Both the position numbers and the translations under genes were made by a program. The notes beneath the pieces are model-generated. The model saw only the letters and a list, made by a program, of their open reading frames with translations, ran no database searches and was not told the DNA's origin. Shown here piece after piece: positions 26,926 to 35,560 of a stretch of 64,000 bases of DNA; the first letter of the stretch is position 1; the number at the start of each line of letters is the position of its first letter. The DNA comes from JAWLDA01 sp041686855 (GTDB taxonomy: Bacteria; Bacillota; Limnochordia; DTU080; RSA5). Where the stretch lies: contig JAWLDA010000001.1 of NCBI GenBank assembly GCA_041686855.1, positions 372,001 through 436,000 of the forward strand, in the 5' to 3' direction.

Positions 26926-28192
26926 TCTCCGCCGTCCTTCTCAACCAAACGTTCCCATCCTCGTCCAGGTCGAAGAGGTCGAGCGTTTCATTGCACGACT
27001 CCCGCTGCGCCACCGACGCGAGTGGGTGCCGCTCTCAGAGTCGCTGGGACGGGTGACGGCGAGAGGCGTCTACGCGCCGACCAACGTGCCGCCGTTCCGT
27101 CGCGCGGCTATGGACGGTTTCGCTGTGCGACGTGCCGATATAATCGACGCATCGAGCGAGAGACCGTGTCGGCTCAGAGTGTGGGACGAAGCGTGGGCCG
27201 GAGATCCCGGTGACGCTACACTGCGGGAGGGGCGTGCCAGTCGCGTGGCGACGGGAGCCATGGTTCCAAGCGGCGCCGAAATCGTCATTCCGCTTGAGCA
27301 CGTGCTCGACACGGACGATGGTTACATCGAGATCGACCGCCACTGGGACGGGGGCTCAAACATCGCGGAGCCCGGCGAAGAGATTGCTGAGGGTACCCTG
27401 TGTGTCCGCATGGGCGAGACGCTCCAGCCCCAACACCTCGGACTGCTCGCATCAGTGGGCGTCGCAACCGTCGAGCTCTTCGCCAAGCCGAGGGTCGGCC
27501 TCGTCAACACCGGGGACGAGCTGGTCGAGGTCGGCAAAGCGTTGTGTAGGGGAGACGTGTACAACAGCGGCTACTACGCCTTGGCGGGTGCGTTAAGACG
27601 CGATGGCGCGTGTGTCTCAGGGGCGCCAATCTCCGTTCCCGACGAGGGGGCGGCGATCATCGACGCCGTTGCCGGACAGTGCTCCCAGGGAGTCGATGTG
27701 ATCCTCCTCACCGGGGGCGTCTCGGTGGGCGAACGGGATCTCATTCCTAAAAGCCTGTTCGAGTTCGGGGCGGAGCTCCTCTTTTGGCGGGTGCGCATGC
27801 GCCCGGGCAAGGCGTTCGCCGTCGCGCGCTACTCCCACATTCCTATCTTTGCGCTTTCGGGGAATCCCACCGCCGCGCTCACCTGTTACGAATTGTTTGT
27901 TCGTCCGTACCTGACGCGGCTTGCCGGTCGGACCGCCCCAGTGCGCGCCACGATCCAGGCAGTCTTGACTGAACCGTTTGGCAAGGCGAGCGAGGAGTGG
28001 CGTTTCGTTCGAGGTCGAGCGAGCTGGGTGGCGTCAGGTGGGTGGCGCGTCTCGCTGCCGTCATCCAACGGTGAGGTGGGCTTGCGTGGGTGGATCGGAA
28101 GCAACTGCTTCGTTTGTATTCCTCCACAGACTCCACCGCTCCCGGCCGGAAGCGAGGTTAACATCGTACTCGATCACCCACAATTCTTGTGA
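26918..28192 (+). CDS. moeA: molybdopterin molybdotransferase MoeA
   Basis: 424 residues. MoeA inserts molybdate into adenylylated molybdopterin. Seen are the N-terminal linker domain (RAAMDGFAVRRADI), VATGAMVPSGAEIVI near 115, GLVNTGDELVEVG near 195, LLTGGVSVGERDL near 262, and FALSGNPTAAL near 307, then the C-terminal beta domain. ATG 26918 has GGTGGAG about eight bases upstream and overlaps the fdhD stop. The pairing with fdhD and a convergent mobA makes a compact Mo-cofactor block. Confidence 0.94.
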   Translation: MTDLRRPSQPNVPILVQVEEVERFIARLPLRHRREWVPLSESLGRVTARGVYAPTNVPPFRRAAMDGFAVRRADIIDASSERPCRLRVWDEAWAGDPGDATLREGRASRVATGAMVPSGAEIVIPLEHVLDTDDGYIEIDRHWDGGSNIAEPGEEIAEGTLCVRMGETLQPQHLGLLASVGVATVELFAKPRVGLVNTGDELVEVGKALCRGDVYNSGYYALAGALRRDGACVSGAPISVPDEGAAIIDAVAGQCSQGVDVILLTGGVSVGERDLIPKSLFEFGAELLFWRVRMRPGKAFAVARYSHIPIFALSGNPTAALTCYELFVRPYLTRLAGRTAPVRATIQAVLTEPFGKASEEWRFVRGRASWVASGGWRVSLPSSNGEVGLRGWIGSNCFVCIPPQTPPLPAGSEVNIVLDHPQFL

Positions 28193-28232
28193 GTAGCCAG
28201 CTACGTCAACCGGCGACTGTCGATATCGCTAA

Positions 28233-28919
28233 TCAGCAACTATCGATTTTGTTTGGGGTGTATGCAGCTTTGCGGGCTCGTTCCAGCTCATCCGGTGTGT
28301 TTACATTCCAAAAAACCCGCTCTGCTTCGCAGGGAGGGAGGAGCGTTGTGATCGGCGTGTAGCAAAGACCCAACGATGCGAAGAATCCGCCAACCGACCG
28401 CCGGGAGTCCCTCTCCAGGTAACGCTCGATCGTGGGGACGACGCTTCGAGCCAGTCCGTTGAGGAGGTGCTGAGGCCTCTCATCCAGGTCGGAGAATGCC
28501 ACCGCTGGACAGTTGATTGGCGTCTCGAAGCCAGTGCCCGGACCGTTGCACAGTCGCGCGGCCAGAAACGAGACGGCTCGTGGGCTGATGAACGGCATGT
28601 CGCAACCAATGGTTACTGCGCCCAGCTCACGAGGCTCGAGTGCGCAGAGCCCTGCATGCATCCCGGCGAGAGGGCCGCCGTCGGTGATATGATCCTGTGT
28701 GAACGATACGGGGCGTCCCGCCAGTACATCGCTGTAGCGCTGCGGGGAGGCGGTGACGATGATGACGCGCGGCAGGCACGCGAGGAGCGCGTCAACCGCC
28801 CGAGCGATGAGCGGGCGTCCACCGACATCGAGGAGGGCCTTGTCCTGGCCCATACGGCGACTGCTGCCGCCGGCGAGGACGATGCCGACGATCCGGTTGT
28901 TGTCAGGGGACCACGTCAC
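28233..28919 (-). CDS. mobA: molybdenum cofactor guanylyltransferase MobA
   Basis: 228 residues. MobA links GMP to the molybdenum cofactor to make the bis-MGD form used by formate dehydrogenases. Nucleotide-binding signature AGGSSRRMGQDKALL (about residues 16-30), TDGGPLAGMHAGL near 80 and GCDMPFISP near 105. GTG 28919 has GAGGTGA seven bases upstream. It converges on moeA. Its upstream side opens directly into the repeat island, so its promoter must lie in or near 12-bp repeats beginning about 40 bases away. Confidence 0.93.
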   Translation of the reverse strand: MTWSPDNNRIVGIVLAGGSSRRMGQDKALLDVGGRPLIARAVDALLACLPRVIIVTASPQRYSDVLAGRPVSFTQDHITDGGPLAGMHAGLCALEPRELGAVTIGCDMPFISPRAVSFLAARLCNGPGTGFETPINCPAVAFSDLDERPQHLLNGLARSVVPTIERYLERDSRRSVGGFFASLGLCYTPITTLLPPCEAERVFWNVNTPDELERARKAAYTPNKIDSC

Positions 28920-28958
28920 GCCGATTCACCTCGGTTTGCGTTCGTTTTATACATTACC

Positions 28959-29006
28959 GGAACTAATTGTGGAACTAATCCTGGAACTAGTCCTGGAACT
29001 AAAACC
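28959..29006 (+). repeat. four tandem 12-bp repeats
   Basis: Units GGAACTAATTGT, GGAACTAATCCT, GGAACTAGTCCT and GGAACTAAAACC run head to tail. They lie immediately upstream of mobA, where its promoter is expected. Confidence 0.85.
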
Positions 29007-29062
29007 CAGTACCATAACTTATACCCGCTTATATTCACGCATACTTCCATTCACGCATACTG

Positions 29063-29170
<108 letters not shown>

Positions 29171-29371
29171 GCACAAAAATGGACTCACGCCGGCTCATAC
29201 CATCTCGTTCCGACTGATGCCGATACATACCGCACACTAAGGCCGAACTCATAGCACGCTCATACTGCACGGATGCCATACTCATACCGCACTTGCCTCA
29301 ACCCAACCTACCAGCCCAGATTTGTTACTTGTGGACATGAGATTACCCTTTTACTTAACCTCGGAATATTG
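29171..29371. other. 201-base AT-richer spacer within the repeat island
   Basis: The stretch is rich in CATAC and CATGC words (CATACCATCTCG, CATACTGCACGG, CATACTCATACC) and looks like eroded short repeats. I see no ribosome binding site with a plausible gene, no promoter I trust, and no structured RNA I recognise. Confidence 0.4.
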
Positions 29372-29422
29372 TGGCAAAGTCCTGCTAGAGGCACCGCGCA
29401 TTATAGGGGTGCGCATGCGGCC
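29372..29422 (-). repeat. inverted partial copy of the 241-bp unit
   Basis: The reverse complement of this stretch contains GCCGCATGCGCACCCC and GCCTCTAGCAGGACTTT, which align with GCCGTATGTGCGCCCC and GCCTCTAGCAGGGCTTT inside the direct units. About 75-80 percent of 50 positions match by eye. It forms the left border of the array in opposite orientation. Confidence 0.65.
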
Positions 29423-29427
29423 AGACA

Positions 29428-30692
29428 AGGCCTTGTTGCGCCTCAAACGAGGTGCAGATGCTCACCATCGAGCAGCTACACCTCGAAACGGTGGCAATAG
29501 CGGCCGGGCCGCCAAGGGAACCACGAGCCGCATGCGCATCTCAAGAATGCACAACGCCTCTAGCAGGGCTTTAACATACGTGAACCTAGCCGCGCCGCGT
29601 TCCCCGCTCCGGCGCCGTGTCCATGATCGTTGCCGGATGGCGGAATCGAAGCGAAAAAAGGGCGGGTCGAGGCGTTGTTGCGCCTCAAACGAGGTGTAGA
29701 TGCTCACCATCGAGCAGCTACACCTCGAAACGGTTGCAATAGCCGCCGCGCCGCCAAGGGAACCATGAGCCGCATGCGCTCTCCATAAATGCACAACGCC
29801 TCTAGCAGGGCTTTAACATACGGCGTATCGAGCCGCGCCGCGTTCCCCGCTCCGGTGCCGTGTCCATGATCGTTGCCGGATGGGGGAATCGAAGCGAAAT
29901 ACGGACGGAACGAGGCGTTGTTGCGCCTCAAACGAGGTGCAGATGCTCACCATCGAGCAGCTACACCTCGAAACGGTGGCAATAGCGACCGGGCCGCCAA
30001 GGGAACCACGAGCCGTATGTGCGCCCCTAAAATGCACAACGCCTCTAGCAGGGCTTTAACATACGTGTATCGAGCCGCGGCGCGTTCCCGGTCACGGTGC
30101 AGTGTCATGATCGTTGCCGGATGGCGGAAACGGAGCGGAAAAAGGGCGGGTCGAAGCGTTGTTGCACCTCAAACGAGGTGCAGATGCTCACCATCGAGCA
30201 GCTACACCTCGAAACGGTGGCAATAGCGACCGGGCCGCCAAGGGAACCACGAGCCGCATGCGCATCTCAAAAATGCACAACGCCTCTAGCAGGGCTTTAA
30301 CATACGTGAACCGAGCCGCGCCGCGTTCCCGGTCACGGTGCAGTGTTACGATCGTTGCCGGATGGCGGAAACGGAGCGGAAAAAGGGCGGGTCGAGGCTT
30401 GTTGCACCTCAAACGAGGTGCAGATGCTCGCCATCGAGCAGCTACACCTCGAAACGGTTGTAATAGCCGCGCGCCGCCAAGGGAACCGCGAGCCGCATGC
30501 GCTCTCCGCAAATGCACAACGCCTCTAGCAGGGCTTTAACATACCTGAACCGAGCCGCGCCGCGTTCCCCGCTCCGGTGCCGTGTCCATGATCGTTGCCG
30601 GATGGCGGAATCGAAGCGAAAAACTGGCGAACCGAGGCGTTGTTGCACCTCAAACGAGGTGCAAATGCTCACCATCGAGCAGCTACACCTCG
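29428..30692 (+). repeat. tandem array of about 241-bp units (five full, one partial)
   Basis: Units beginning CCTCAAACGAGG start at 29441, 29683, 29926, 30167, 30407 and 30648. Full units are 242, 243, 241, 240 and 241 bases; the last stops after 45. Two blocks are nearly invariant: the first 65 bases, and a block containing GCACAACGCCTCTAGCAGGG. The first block can fold as three consecutive hairpins: TGCACCTC/GAGGTGCA with an AAAC loop, TGCTC/GAGCA, and GCTACACC against GGTG..TAGC. Units 1, 2 and 5 share one version of the 3' part and units 3 and 4 another. Varying unit length modulo three argues against coding on either strand. Function unknown. Confidence 0.92.
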
Positions 30693-31215
30693 TGCGATAT
30701 CGGTCATTGCGAATCGCCGGTTGTTTCCGGTCTCCTGGGGGGGGCGATCCCCTGGGGGTCGATCCCCTGGGGGCGAGGAATCATTCCCCAAAGGGCAGGT
30801 AACACCACCCTTTTTGGCTCTTGGGATCTGGTTTGTACCAATTCGCACCAATTCGAATCAATTCGCACCACTTTTTTCGAGACGTCGCCACGCACTCTAC
30901 GAGGCAACCACGCATTCTTCCGGGCAACCTCGCTTTCTTCGAGACGGCCTCCACGCTTGCCAGGCGAACTCACACGTTGCACCAGCTTACACCAGGCTCT
31001 ACAAGACGACCTTTACCTAGGCCACAAGGCGACCTCCACCTTGGACTTGAGGTATGAGAAAGTCCAAGACGCAAGCGGGCTATAAGCGCTGTCAGTCTCG
31101 GCAGTCCTTGATGGCGTCTCGTTGCGTCCCTCGTGAGAAGGCAGAGGAGTTCGCGCCGCGCGTGGGGTATGTGTTGGAAGGTAAACCATCGGAGTCCAAG
31201 GAGGCAACACACGTA
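30693..31215. other. repeat-rich, gene-free stretch before the Gfo/Idh gene
   Basis: It holds three short repeat tracts: two 15-bp CGATCCCCTGGGGGT-type units at 30745-30774, three 10-11 bp CCAATTCGCA-type units at 30838-30871, and two 20-bp GGCAACC-type units at 30903-30942 with a degraded third before them. The open frame from 31054 has no binding site and joins the next gene, whose real start is 31216. The promoter of the downstream operon should lie at the right end. Confidence 0.6.
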
Positions 31216-32109
31216 GTGAGTGAACTGAAAATCGGCATGATCGGGCTGGACACATCACACTGTCCTGCCTTTACCAATCTCCTGAACAATCCCGACAATC
31301 CCCATCACGTGCCTGGCGGAAAGGTTCTTTGGGCTTACCCTGGCGGCAGCAAGCAGCTCGCGCAGAGTTACGATCGCGTGGAAGGCTTTACAAATCAATT
31401 GCGAGATGAATTCGGTGTTGAGATTCTCGACTCGATCGAGGCGGTTGCAGAGCGTTCCGACGCAATCCTCTTAGAGAGTGTTGACGGACGCTGCCACCTC
31501 GAAGAGTATCGCAAGATCGCGCCTTATGGCAAACCTGTCTTTATCGATAAGCCGTTGACGACCTCTTCTAAAGAGGCCGAGGAGATTTTTGCCCTCTCTG
31601 AGGAGCACGGATCGCCGGTCTTCTCGAGCTCATCGCTGCGTTACGCTGCGGGGATCGTTGAGACCTTTACCGACAAGAGTGTCCTTGGGTGCGAGGCCCA
31701 CGGGCCAAACGCCATCATCGATAACTTCCCTGGAGTCTTCTGGTATGGAATTCATAGCGGTGACATTCTGTTCGCGGCCATGGGAGCTGGCTGTCGTGAA
31801 GTGCGCGTCGAGTCGACCCCGATGGTGGATGTGATCGTCGGTACGTGGGAGGACGATCGGGTTGGACTGGTCTACGGGTACCGCTTCCCCAAAGTTTCGA
31901 GCTTCGGGGCCACGGTCTTTACGACTGAAGGCATCTTTCAGGGCAGCGGCGCCAAAGCGCCACCGCCGTACGCCAGCCTCCTGGAGCAGGTGATCCCCTT
32001 CTTCCAGACGGGTCGTTCGCCGGTGGCCAAGGAGGAGACCCTCCAGGTGATCCGCTTCCTCGAAGCGGCCAACGAGAGCAAGGAGTCGGGGAAGGCGGTC
32101 GCCTTATAA
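31216..32109 (+). CDS. Gfo/Idh/MocA-family oxidoreductase
   Basis: 297 residues. The N-terminal fold (ELKIGMIGLDTSHCPAF) has an unusual nucleotide-binding loop, LDTSHC in place of GxGxxG. The DKP signature is present (FIDKPLTTSSKEAEE, about residue 110), and the substrate domain has FPGVFWYGIHSGDIL near 178. GTG 31216 has AAGGAGG 11 bases upstream; the frame open from 31054 adds 54 codons without family resemblance. It heads the amino-sugar cluster directly after the repeat island. Substrate unknown. Confidence 0.82.
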   Translation: MSELKIGMIGLDTSHCPAFTNLLNNPDNPHHVPGGKVLWAYPGGSKQLAQSYDRVEGFTNQLRDEFGVEILDSIEAVAERSDAILLESVDGRCHLEEYRKIAPYGKPVFIDKPLTTSSKEAEEIFALSEEHGSPVFSSSSLRYAAGIVETFTDKSVLGCEAHGPNAIIDNFPGVFWYGIHSGDILFAAMGAGCREVRVESTPMVDVIVGTWEDDRVGLVYGYRFPKVSSFGATVFTTEGIFQGSGAKAPPPYASLLEQVIPFFQTGRSPVAKEETLQVIRFLEAANESKESGKAVAL

Positions 32110-32112
32110 GCC

Positions 32113-32200
32113 GGACCGAGCCGTCCGAGTCGGCCGAGCTGTCCGAGTCGAGCGAACTGTCCGGGCCGCACCGAGTCGACTAAGCCGACCAAGTCGGCTT
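32113..32200 (+). repeat. degenerate 9-bp repeats ending in a hairpin
   Basis: About eight loosely related 9-base units (CCGAGTCGG, CCGAGCTGT, CCGAGTCGA, GCGAACTGT and similar) fill the gap after the Gfo/Idh stop. The last part, 32182-32200, is a perfect 8-base stem (AAGCCGAC with GTCGGCTT) with a CAA loop, possibly an intercistronic terminator or RNA stability element. Confidence 0.6.
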
Positions 32201-32242
32201 GCGTAGATTCGCAAAAAATCATAAGAGCGGAGCGCACTGCCG

Positions 32243-33370
32243 ATGAGAGTGACGCGAGTGGAATGGATCGAGCTGGATGTGACGGCGCGCGGTCGTTGGA
32301 CATTCGTGCGCGTCGAGACGGACGATGGTCACTGCGGAATCGGAGAAGTCTCGCAGTCGGGGAACGACCCGGTGGCCAGGGCGTACCTGGAACACGCTGT
32401 CGTGCCCAAGCTCGTCGGGAGAGACCCGCGCCGCATCGAGCTCCTCTGGCGCGAACTGGCGGGGCTGGACGCGCCGCGTGGGGCGCGCAACTTCGTCGGC
32501 GATACGATTCTCTCAGGGATAGAGCAGGCCCTGTGGGACCTGCGAGCAAGGTCCCTGGGCGTCCCGGTCTGTGAACTCTTCGGAGGCCGGCTGCGCGAGT
32601 GTGTTCCGGTGTACGCCAATCTGAACCGGGCGACGTGGGACCGCTCGCCCGCAGGGTTTGCCGCGGCCGCCCGCCAGGCGGTCGCGGACGGTTTCACCCG
32701 CGTGAAGTGCACACCCTTCGATGACGTGTATTTCGGCGCGCTTGACCGGAGTTCATTGACGGAACACGTCGATGCCGGGCTCGCTCGCGTCGCGGCCGTG
32801 CGCGAGGTCGTCGGAAGCGACGTCGCGCTCATGGTCGACTGTCACGAGCGCTTCGACCTCCCGCTGGCCCGACAGGTGCTGCGGGAGTTGGTTGCCTATG
32901 ATCCTGCTTGGATCGAGGAGCCGCTCCCAACGCACGATATCGACGGACTGGCGGCGCTGCGCGCCCAGTCGGCGAGCCATACGCCTCTGGCAGGCGGGGA
33001 GCTCCTCTTTGGCCGTGCCCAGTACAAACCGTACCTTGAGCGGCGCCTCTTCGACGTAGTGATGCCCGACGTAAAACACTGCGGAGGTCTTTGGGAGGCG
33101 TACAAAATCGGCAGTATGGCCGAGGTGTACGGTGTCGCTGTCTCGCCGCACAATCCGTCAGGCCCCGTCAGCACGGCTGTCAGTCTGCACCTGGCTGCCT
33201 CGTTAGCCAACGCAGGCTGGCTCGAGGTTGCCTGGGGAGAGGTGTCGTGGCGCCACACGCTCACCTCACACTCTGAGGAGCTCTTCAACGGGTGCATGAG
33301 GGTTCCCGAGACGCCGGGATTAGGCGTGGAGCTGGTCGATGAGGTTGTAGAGCGCCAACGGATCTGTTAG
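32243..33370 (+). CDS. enolase-superfamily sugar acid dehydratase-like protein
   Basis: 375 residues of the mandelate racemase/muconate lactonizing family. Metal ligands appear in ALMVDCHERFD (about residue 195), WIEEPLPTHD near 225 and LAGGELLFG near 250. MPDVKHCGGLWEA and SPHNPSGPV near 300 supply the Asp-His pattern typical of acid-sugar dehydratases such as galactonate dehydratase. The ribosome binding site is weak. It follows the Gfo/Idh gene across a 133-base repeat-filled gap and precedes nagA by 22 bases, so it is likely part of the sugar operon. Confidence 0.82.
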   Translation: MRVTRVEWIELDVTARGRWTFVRVETDDGHCGIGEVSQSGNDPVARAYLEHAVVPKLVGRDPRRIELLWRELAGLDAPRGARNFVGDTILSGIEQALWDLRARSLGVPVCELFGGRLRECVPVYANLNRATWDRSPAGFAAAARQAVADGFTRVKCTPFDDVYFGALDRSSLTEHVDAGLARVAAVREVVGSDVALMVDCHERFDLPLARQVLRELVAYDPAWIEEPLPTHDIDGLAALRAQSASHTPLAGGELLFGRAQYKPYLERRLFDVVMPDVKHCGGLWEAYKIGSMAEVYGVAVSPHNPSGPVSTAVSLHLAASLANAGWLEVAWGEVSWRHTLTSHSEELFNGCMRVPETPGLGVELVDEVVERQRIC

Positions 33371-33392
33371 GCAAGGAAAGGGTAGGGTGTTG

Positions 33393-34562
33393 ATGTCAAA
33401 GCTGTTACTTGTGGGAGCGCAAGTTGTTACACCGGGAACGACGATCGAGGACGGGGCCATCCTGGTAAACAGGGGCCGTATCGAATGGGTCGGGCCTCGA
33501 GCGGGTGCCCCATTGGATGGGGTCCAGATCGTTGATACGGGTGGGGCTACCTTGGCACCCGGTTTTATTGACATTCACATTCACGGCGGGGAGGACCGCC
33601 TCGTCGGCGATTCGGCCGAGGCGCTCTTTAAGATCTCGGAGGGCTTGGCGCGGCAAGGGACCACCTCATTCTTACCGACACTCGGCGGTTCGCCCGATTT
33701 CGAACGGGTCCTGGCTCGATTGCGCATGGTGCACGCCGCTCGCTCACAGCGAGCTCCGGGCGCAGCCATCGTGGGGATTCACGTGGAAGGGCCGTTCCTC
33801 TCCCCTGACGAGCGGGCCCGTGGATCACAATCGGTGGAGGCGATGCGCCCGCCGTCGGTGGACGAGTTTGAACAGATGGCCGACGCAGCTGAAGGCTCCC
33901 TCGTCTACATGACCATTGCGCCCGAGCTACCCAAGGCGTTTGATGTGATCGCAGCCATGGTGAGGCGAGGAGTCGTTCCGTCAGCCGGCCATACGACTGC
34001 GACTTACGAAGAGATGGAGCGGGCGATCGATCTAGGACTGCGCTCGGTGTGTCACACGTTTAATGGGATGCCGCCGATGCACCATCGGGCGCCGGGAGTG
34101 GTTGGAGCGGCCCTCACCCGCAAAGAGTTAAATGCCGAATTAATTGGCGACGGGCACCACGTCAGCCCCACTGTGATGCGGGTTCTCTATCAAGCTCGCG
34201 GCGCAGAAGGCATCTCGCTCATCACAGATAACACGCGTTACGCTGGGATGGCGGATGGCCGCTACTCGTTGAACGGCGGGCGCACGGTGATCAAGGAAGG
34301 CGGTCGCTGCTGGGTCGAAGGCGGCAGCCTGGCAGGGAGCGTCGCCCCCATGAATCTGATTGTGCGTCGGTTTATCGCGGCGACTGGATGTTCTGTAAAT
34401 GAGGCATTCCGCATGGCGGCACACAACCCGGCAGCGCTCTTTGGTCTCTCGGAGCGCAAAGGGAGCTTAGCTCCCGGCATGGATGCGGATATCGTCGCAC
34501 TGGATCCAGAATTCAACGTTAAGCTGACCATGGTCGGCGGAGAAGTGGTGTTTCGATCATGA
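33393..34562 (+). CDS. nagA: N-acetylglucosamine-6-phosphate deacetylase (first copy)
   Basis: 389 residues. NagA removes acetate from N-acetylglucosamine-6-phosphate in the cytoplasm. Metal and catalytic residues are in GFIDIHIHGGEDR near 50, HVEGPFLSP near 130, SAGHTTATYEE near 195, CHTFNGMPPMHHR near 215 and the catalytic Asp in LITDNTRYAG near 275. ATG 33393 follows AGGGTAGGG and is preferred over GTG 33387. Its stop overlaps the ROK kinase start (ATGA), indicating coupled translation. A second, diverged copy lies at 50229-51458. Confidence 0.92.
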   Translation: MSKLLLVGAQVVTPGTTIEDGAILVNRGRIEWVGPRAGAPLDGVQIVDTGGATLAPGFIDIHIHGGEDRLVGDSAEALFKISEGLARQGTTSFLPTLGGSPDFERVLARLRMVHAARSQRAPGAAIVGIHVEGPFLSPDERARGSQSVEAMRPPSVDEFEQMADAAEGSLVYMTIAPELPKAFDVIAAMVRRGVVPSAGHTTATYEEMERAIDLGLRSVCHTFNGMPPMHHRAPGVVGAALTRKELNAELIGDGHHVSPTVMRVLYQARGAEGISLITDNTRYAGMADGRYSLNGGRTVIKEGGRCWVEGGSLAGSVAPMNLIVRRFIAATGCSVNEAFRMAAHNPAALFGLSERKGSLAPGMDADIVALDPEFNVKLTMVGGEVVFRS

Positions 34563-35530
34563 GCGATCTGTTCGTCGGCGTGGATATTGGAGGCACGAAG
34601 ATTGCGACGGCAGTCGTCGACGATCAAGGTCGGATCCTCGGCTCGACGACGGTGCCCAGTCAAGGCTCGGATGAGAGCGTCCTCGATCGCATCTGGAGCG
34701 CTATCGATCAAGGAGTCGCCGCCGCAAAGCTCTCCTGGGCGCAGGTTGTCGGCGTTGGGATCGGTGCACCCGGCGCGGTCGACCCCGACCTAGGGAAGTG
34801 GTGGGGGAGTACCAACTTTTCAGTTCCTAATCCGCCGATCTCGTTGCGCCAAGAGATTGAGGCGCGAAGTGGGCGTCCTGTCTTTATCGACAATGATGTG
34901 AAGGCCGGTGGCTTGGGTGAGTATCACTTTGGCTGCGGTCGAGAGGTGAGCGACGCAGAGGGCGGGCTCCTCTTTATCAGCGTCGGGACGGGGATGGCCG
35001 GCGCCCTCTTGGTGGGCGGTCGCCTCTTTCGCGGGGAGCGAGACGCCGGAGAGATCGGTCACATTCCGTTCGATCTCGAGGGACATCCGTGTGCCTGTGG
35101 ACAATGGGGCTGTTTGGAGACGTTTGCTTCCGGTCGCGCGCTCACTCGCTGGGGCCGCGCGGCGTTGGAGGCGGGGTGGTCAAAGCGGCTCCTCGAGAGC
35201 TGCGGAGGCGATCCGGCCCGTCTCAAAGGGGGCGACATCTTCACGGCGGCGATGGAGGGCGAACCTGTTGCCCAAGGGCTGATTGAGCGTCTCGCCCGCG
35301 GCATCGCGCTGGCGGCGCTCGTCGGATTTCGCGTGTACGATCCGCGGCTCGTGGTCCTCGGTGGTGGTGTGATCGCCGGAGGAGGCTCGTACTTGATGGA
35401 ACGGATCCGGCGGGCCTATCACGGGCTCTCGCCCACGTACGACAAGAGAGAGCAAATTTACGCGACGCGTCTTGGGACCCAGGCCGGAGTGTTGGGGGCC
35501 GCCGCAGTGGCCCTGAACGGGATAAAGTAG
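34559..35530 (+). CDS. ROK-family glucokinase/amino-sugar kinase
   Basis: 323 residues, typical ROK length. Motifs are VGVDIGGTKIATAVVD at the start, FIDNDVKAGGLGEY near 108 with the catalytic Asp, RDAGEIGHIPFD near 162 and the zinc motif CACGQWGCLE near 180. It phosphorylates a hexose or N-acyl amino sugar. The position between nagA and a SIS-domain isomerase suggests an amino sugar such as N-acetylglucosamine, galactosamine or mannosamine. Confidence 0.9.
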   Translation: MSDLFVGVDIGGTKIATAVVDDQGRILGSTTVPSQGSDESVLDRIWSAIDQGVAAAKLSWAQVVGVGIGAPGAVDPDLGKWWGSTNFSVPNPPISLRQEIEARSGRPVFIDNDVKAGGLGEYHFGCGREVSDAEGGLLFISVGTGMAGALLVGGRLFRGERDAGEIGHIPFDLEGHPCACGQWGCLETFASGRALTRWGRAALEAGWSKRLLESCGGDPARLKGGDIFTAAMEGEPVAQGLIERLARGIALAALVGFRVYDPRLVVLGGGVIAGGGSYLMERIRRAYHGLSPTYDKREQIYATRLGTQAGVLGAAAVALNGIK

Positions 35531-35560
35531 CACGAAGTGAGCGGGAGGTACACGAGTATC

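Noticed and set aside
29459..30539. Arg/Ala-rich open frames on both strands across the 241-bp array
   Set aside because: Unit lengths are not a constant multiple of three, so each unit is read in a different frame; no binding sites precede them.
29428..30692. CRISPR array
   Set aside because: Units are about 241 bases with conserved and drifting blocks, not short repeats with unique spacers, and no cas genes are present.
29428..30692. Integron cassette array (attC sites)
   Set aside because: No matching GTTRRRY/RYYYAAC pairs bound the units, no cassettes and no integrase gene are seen.
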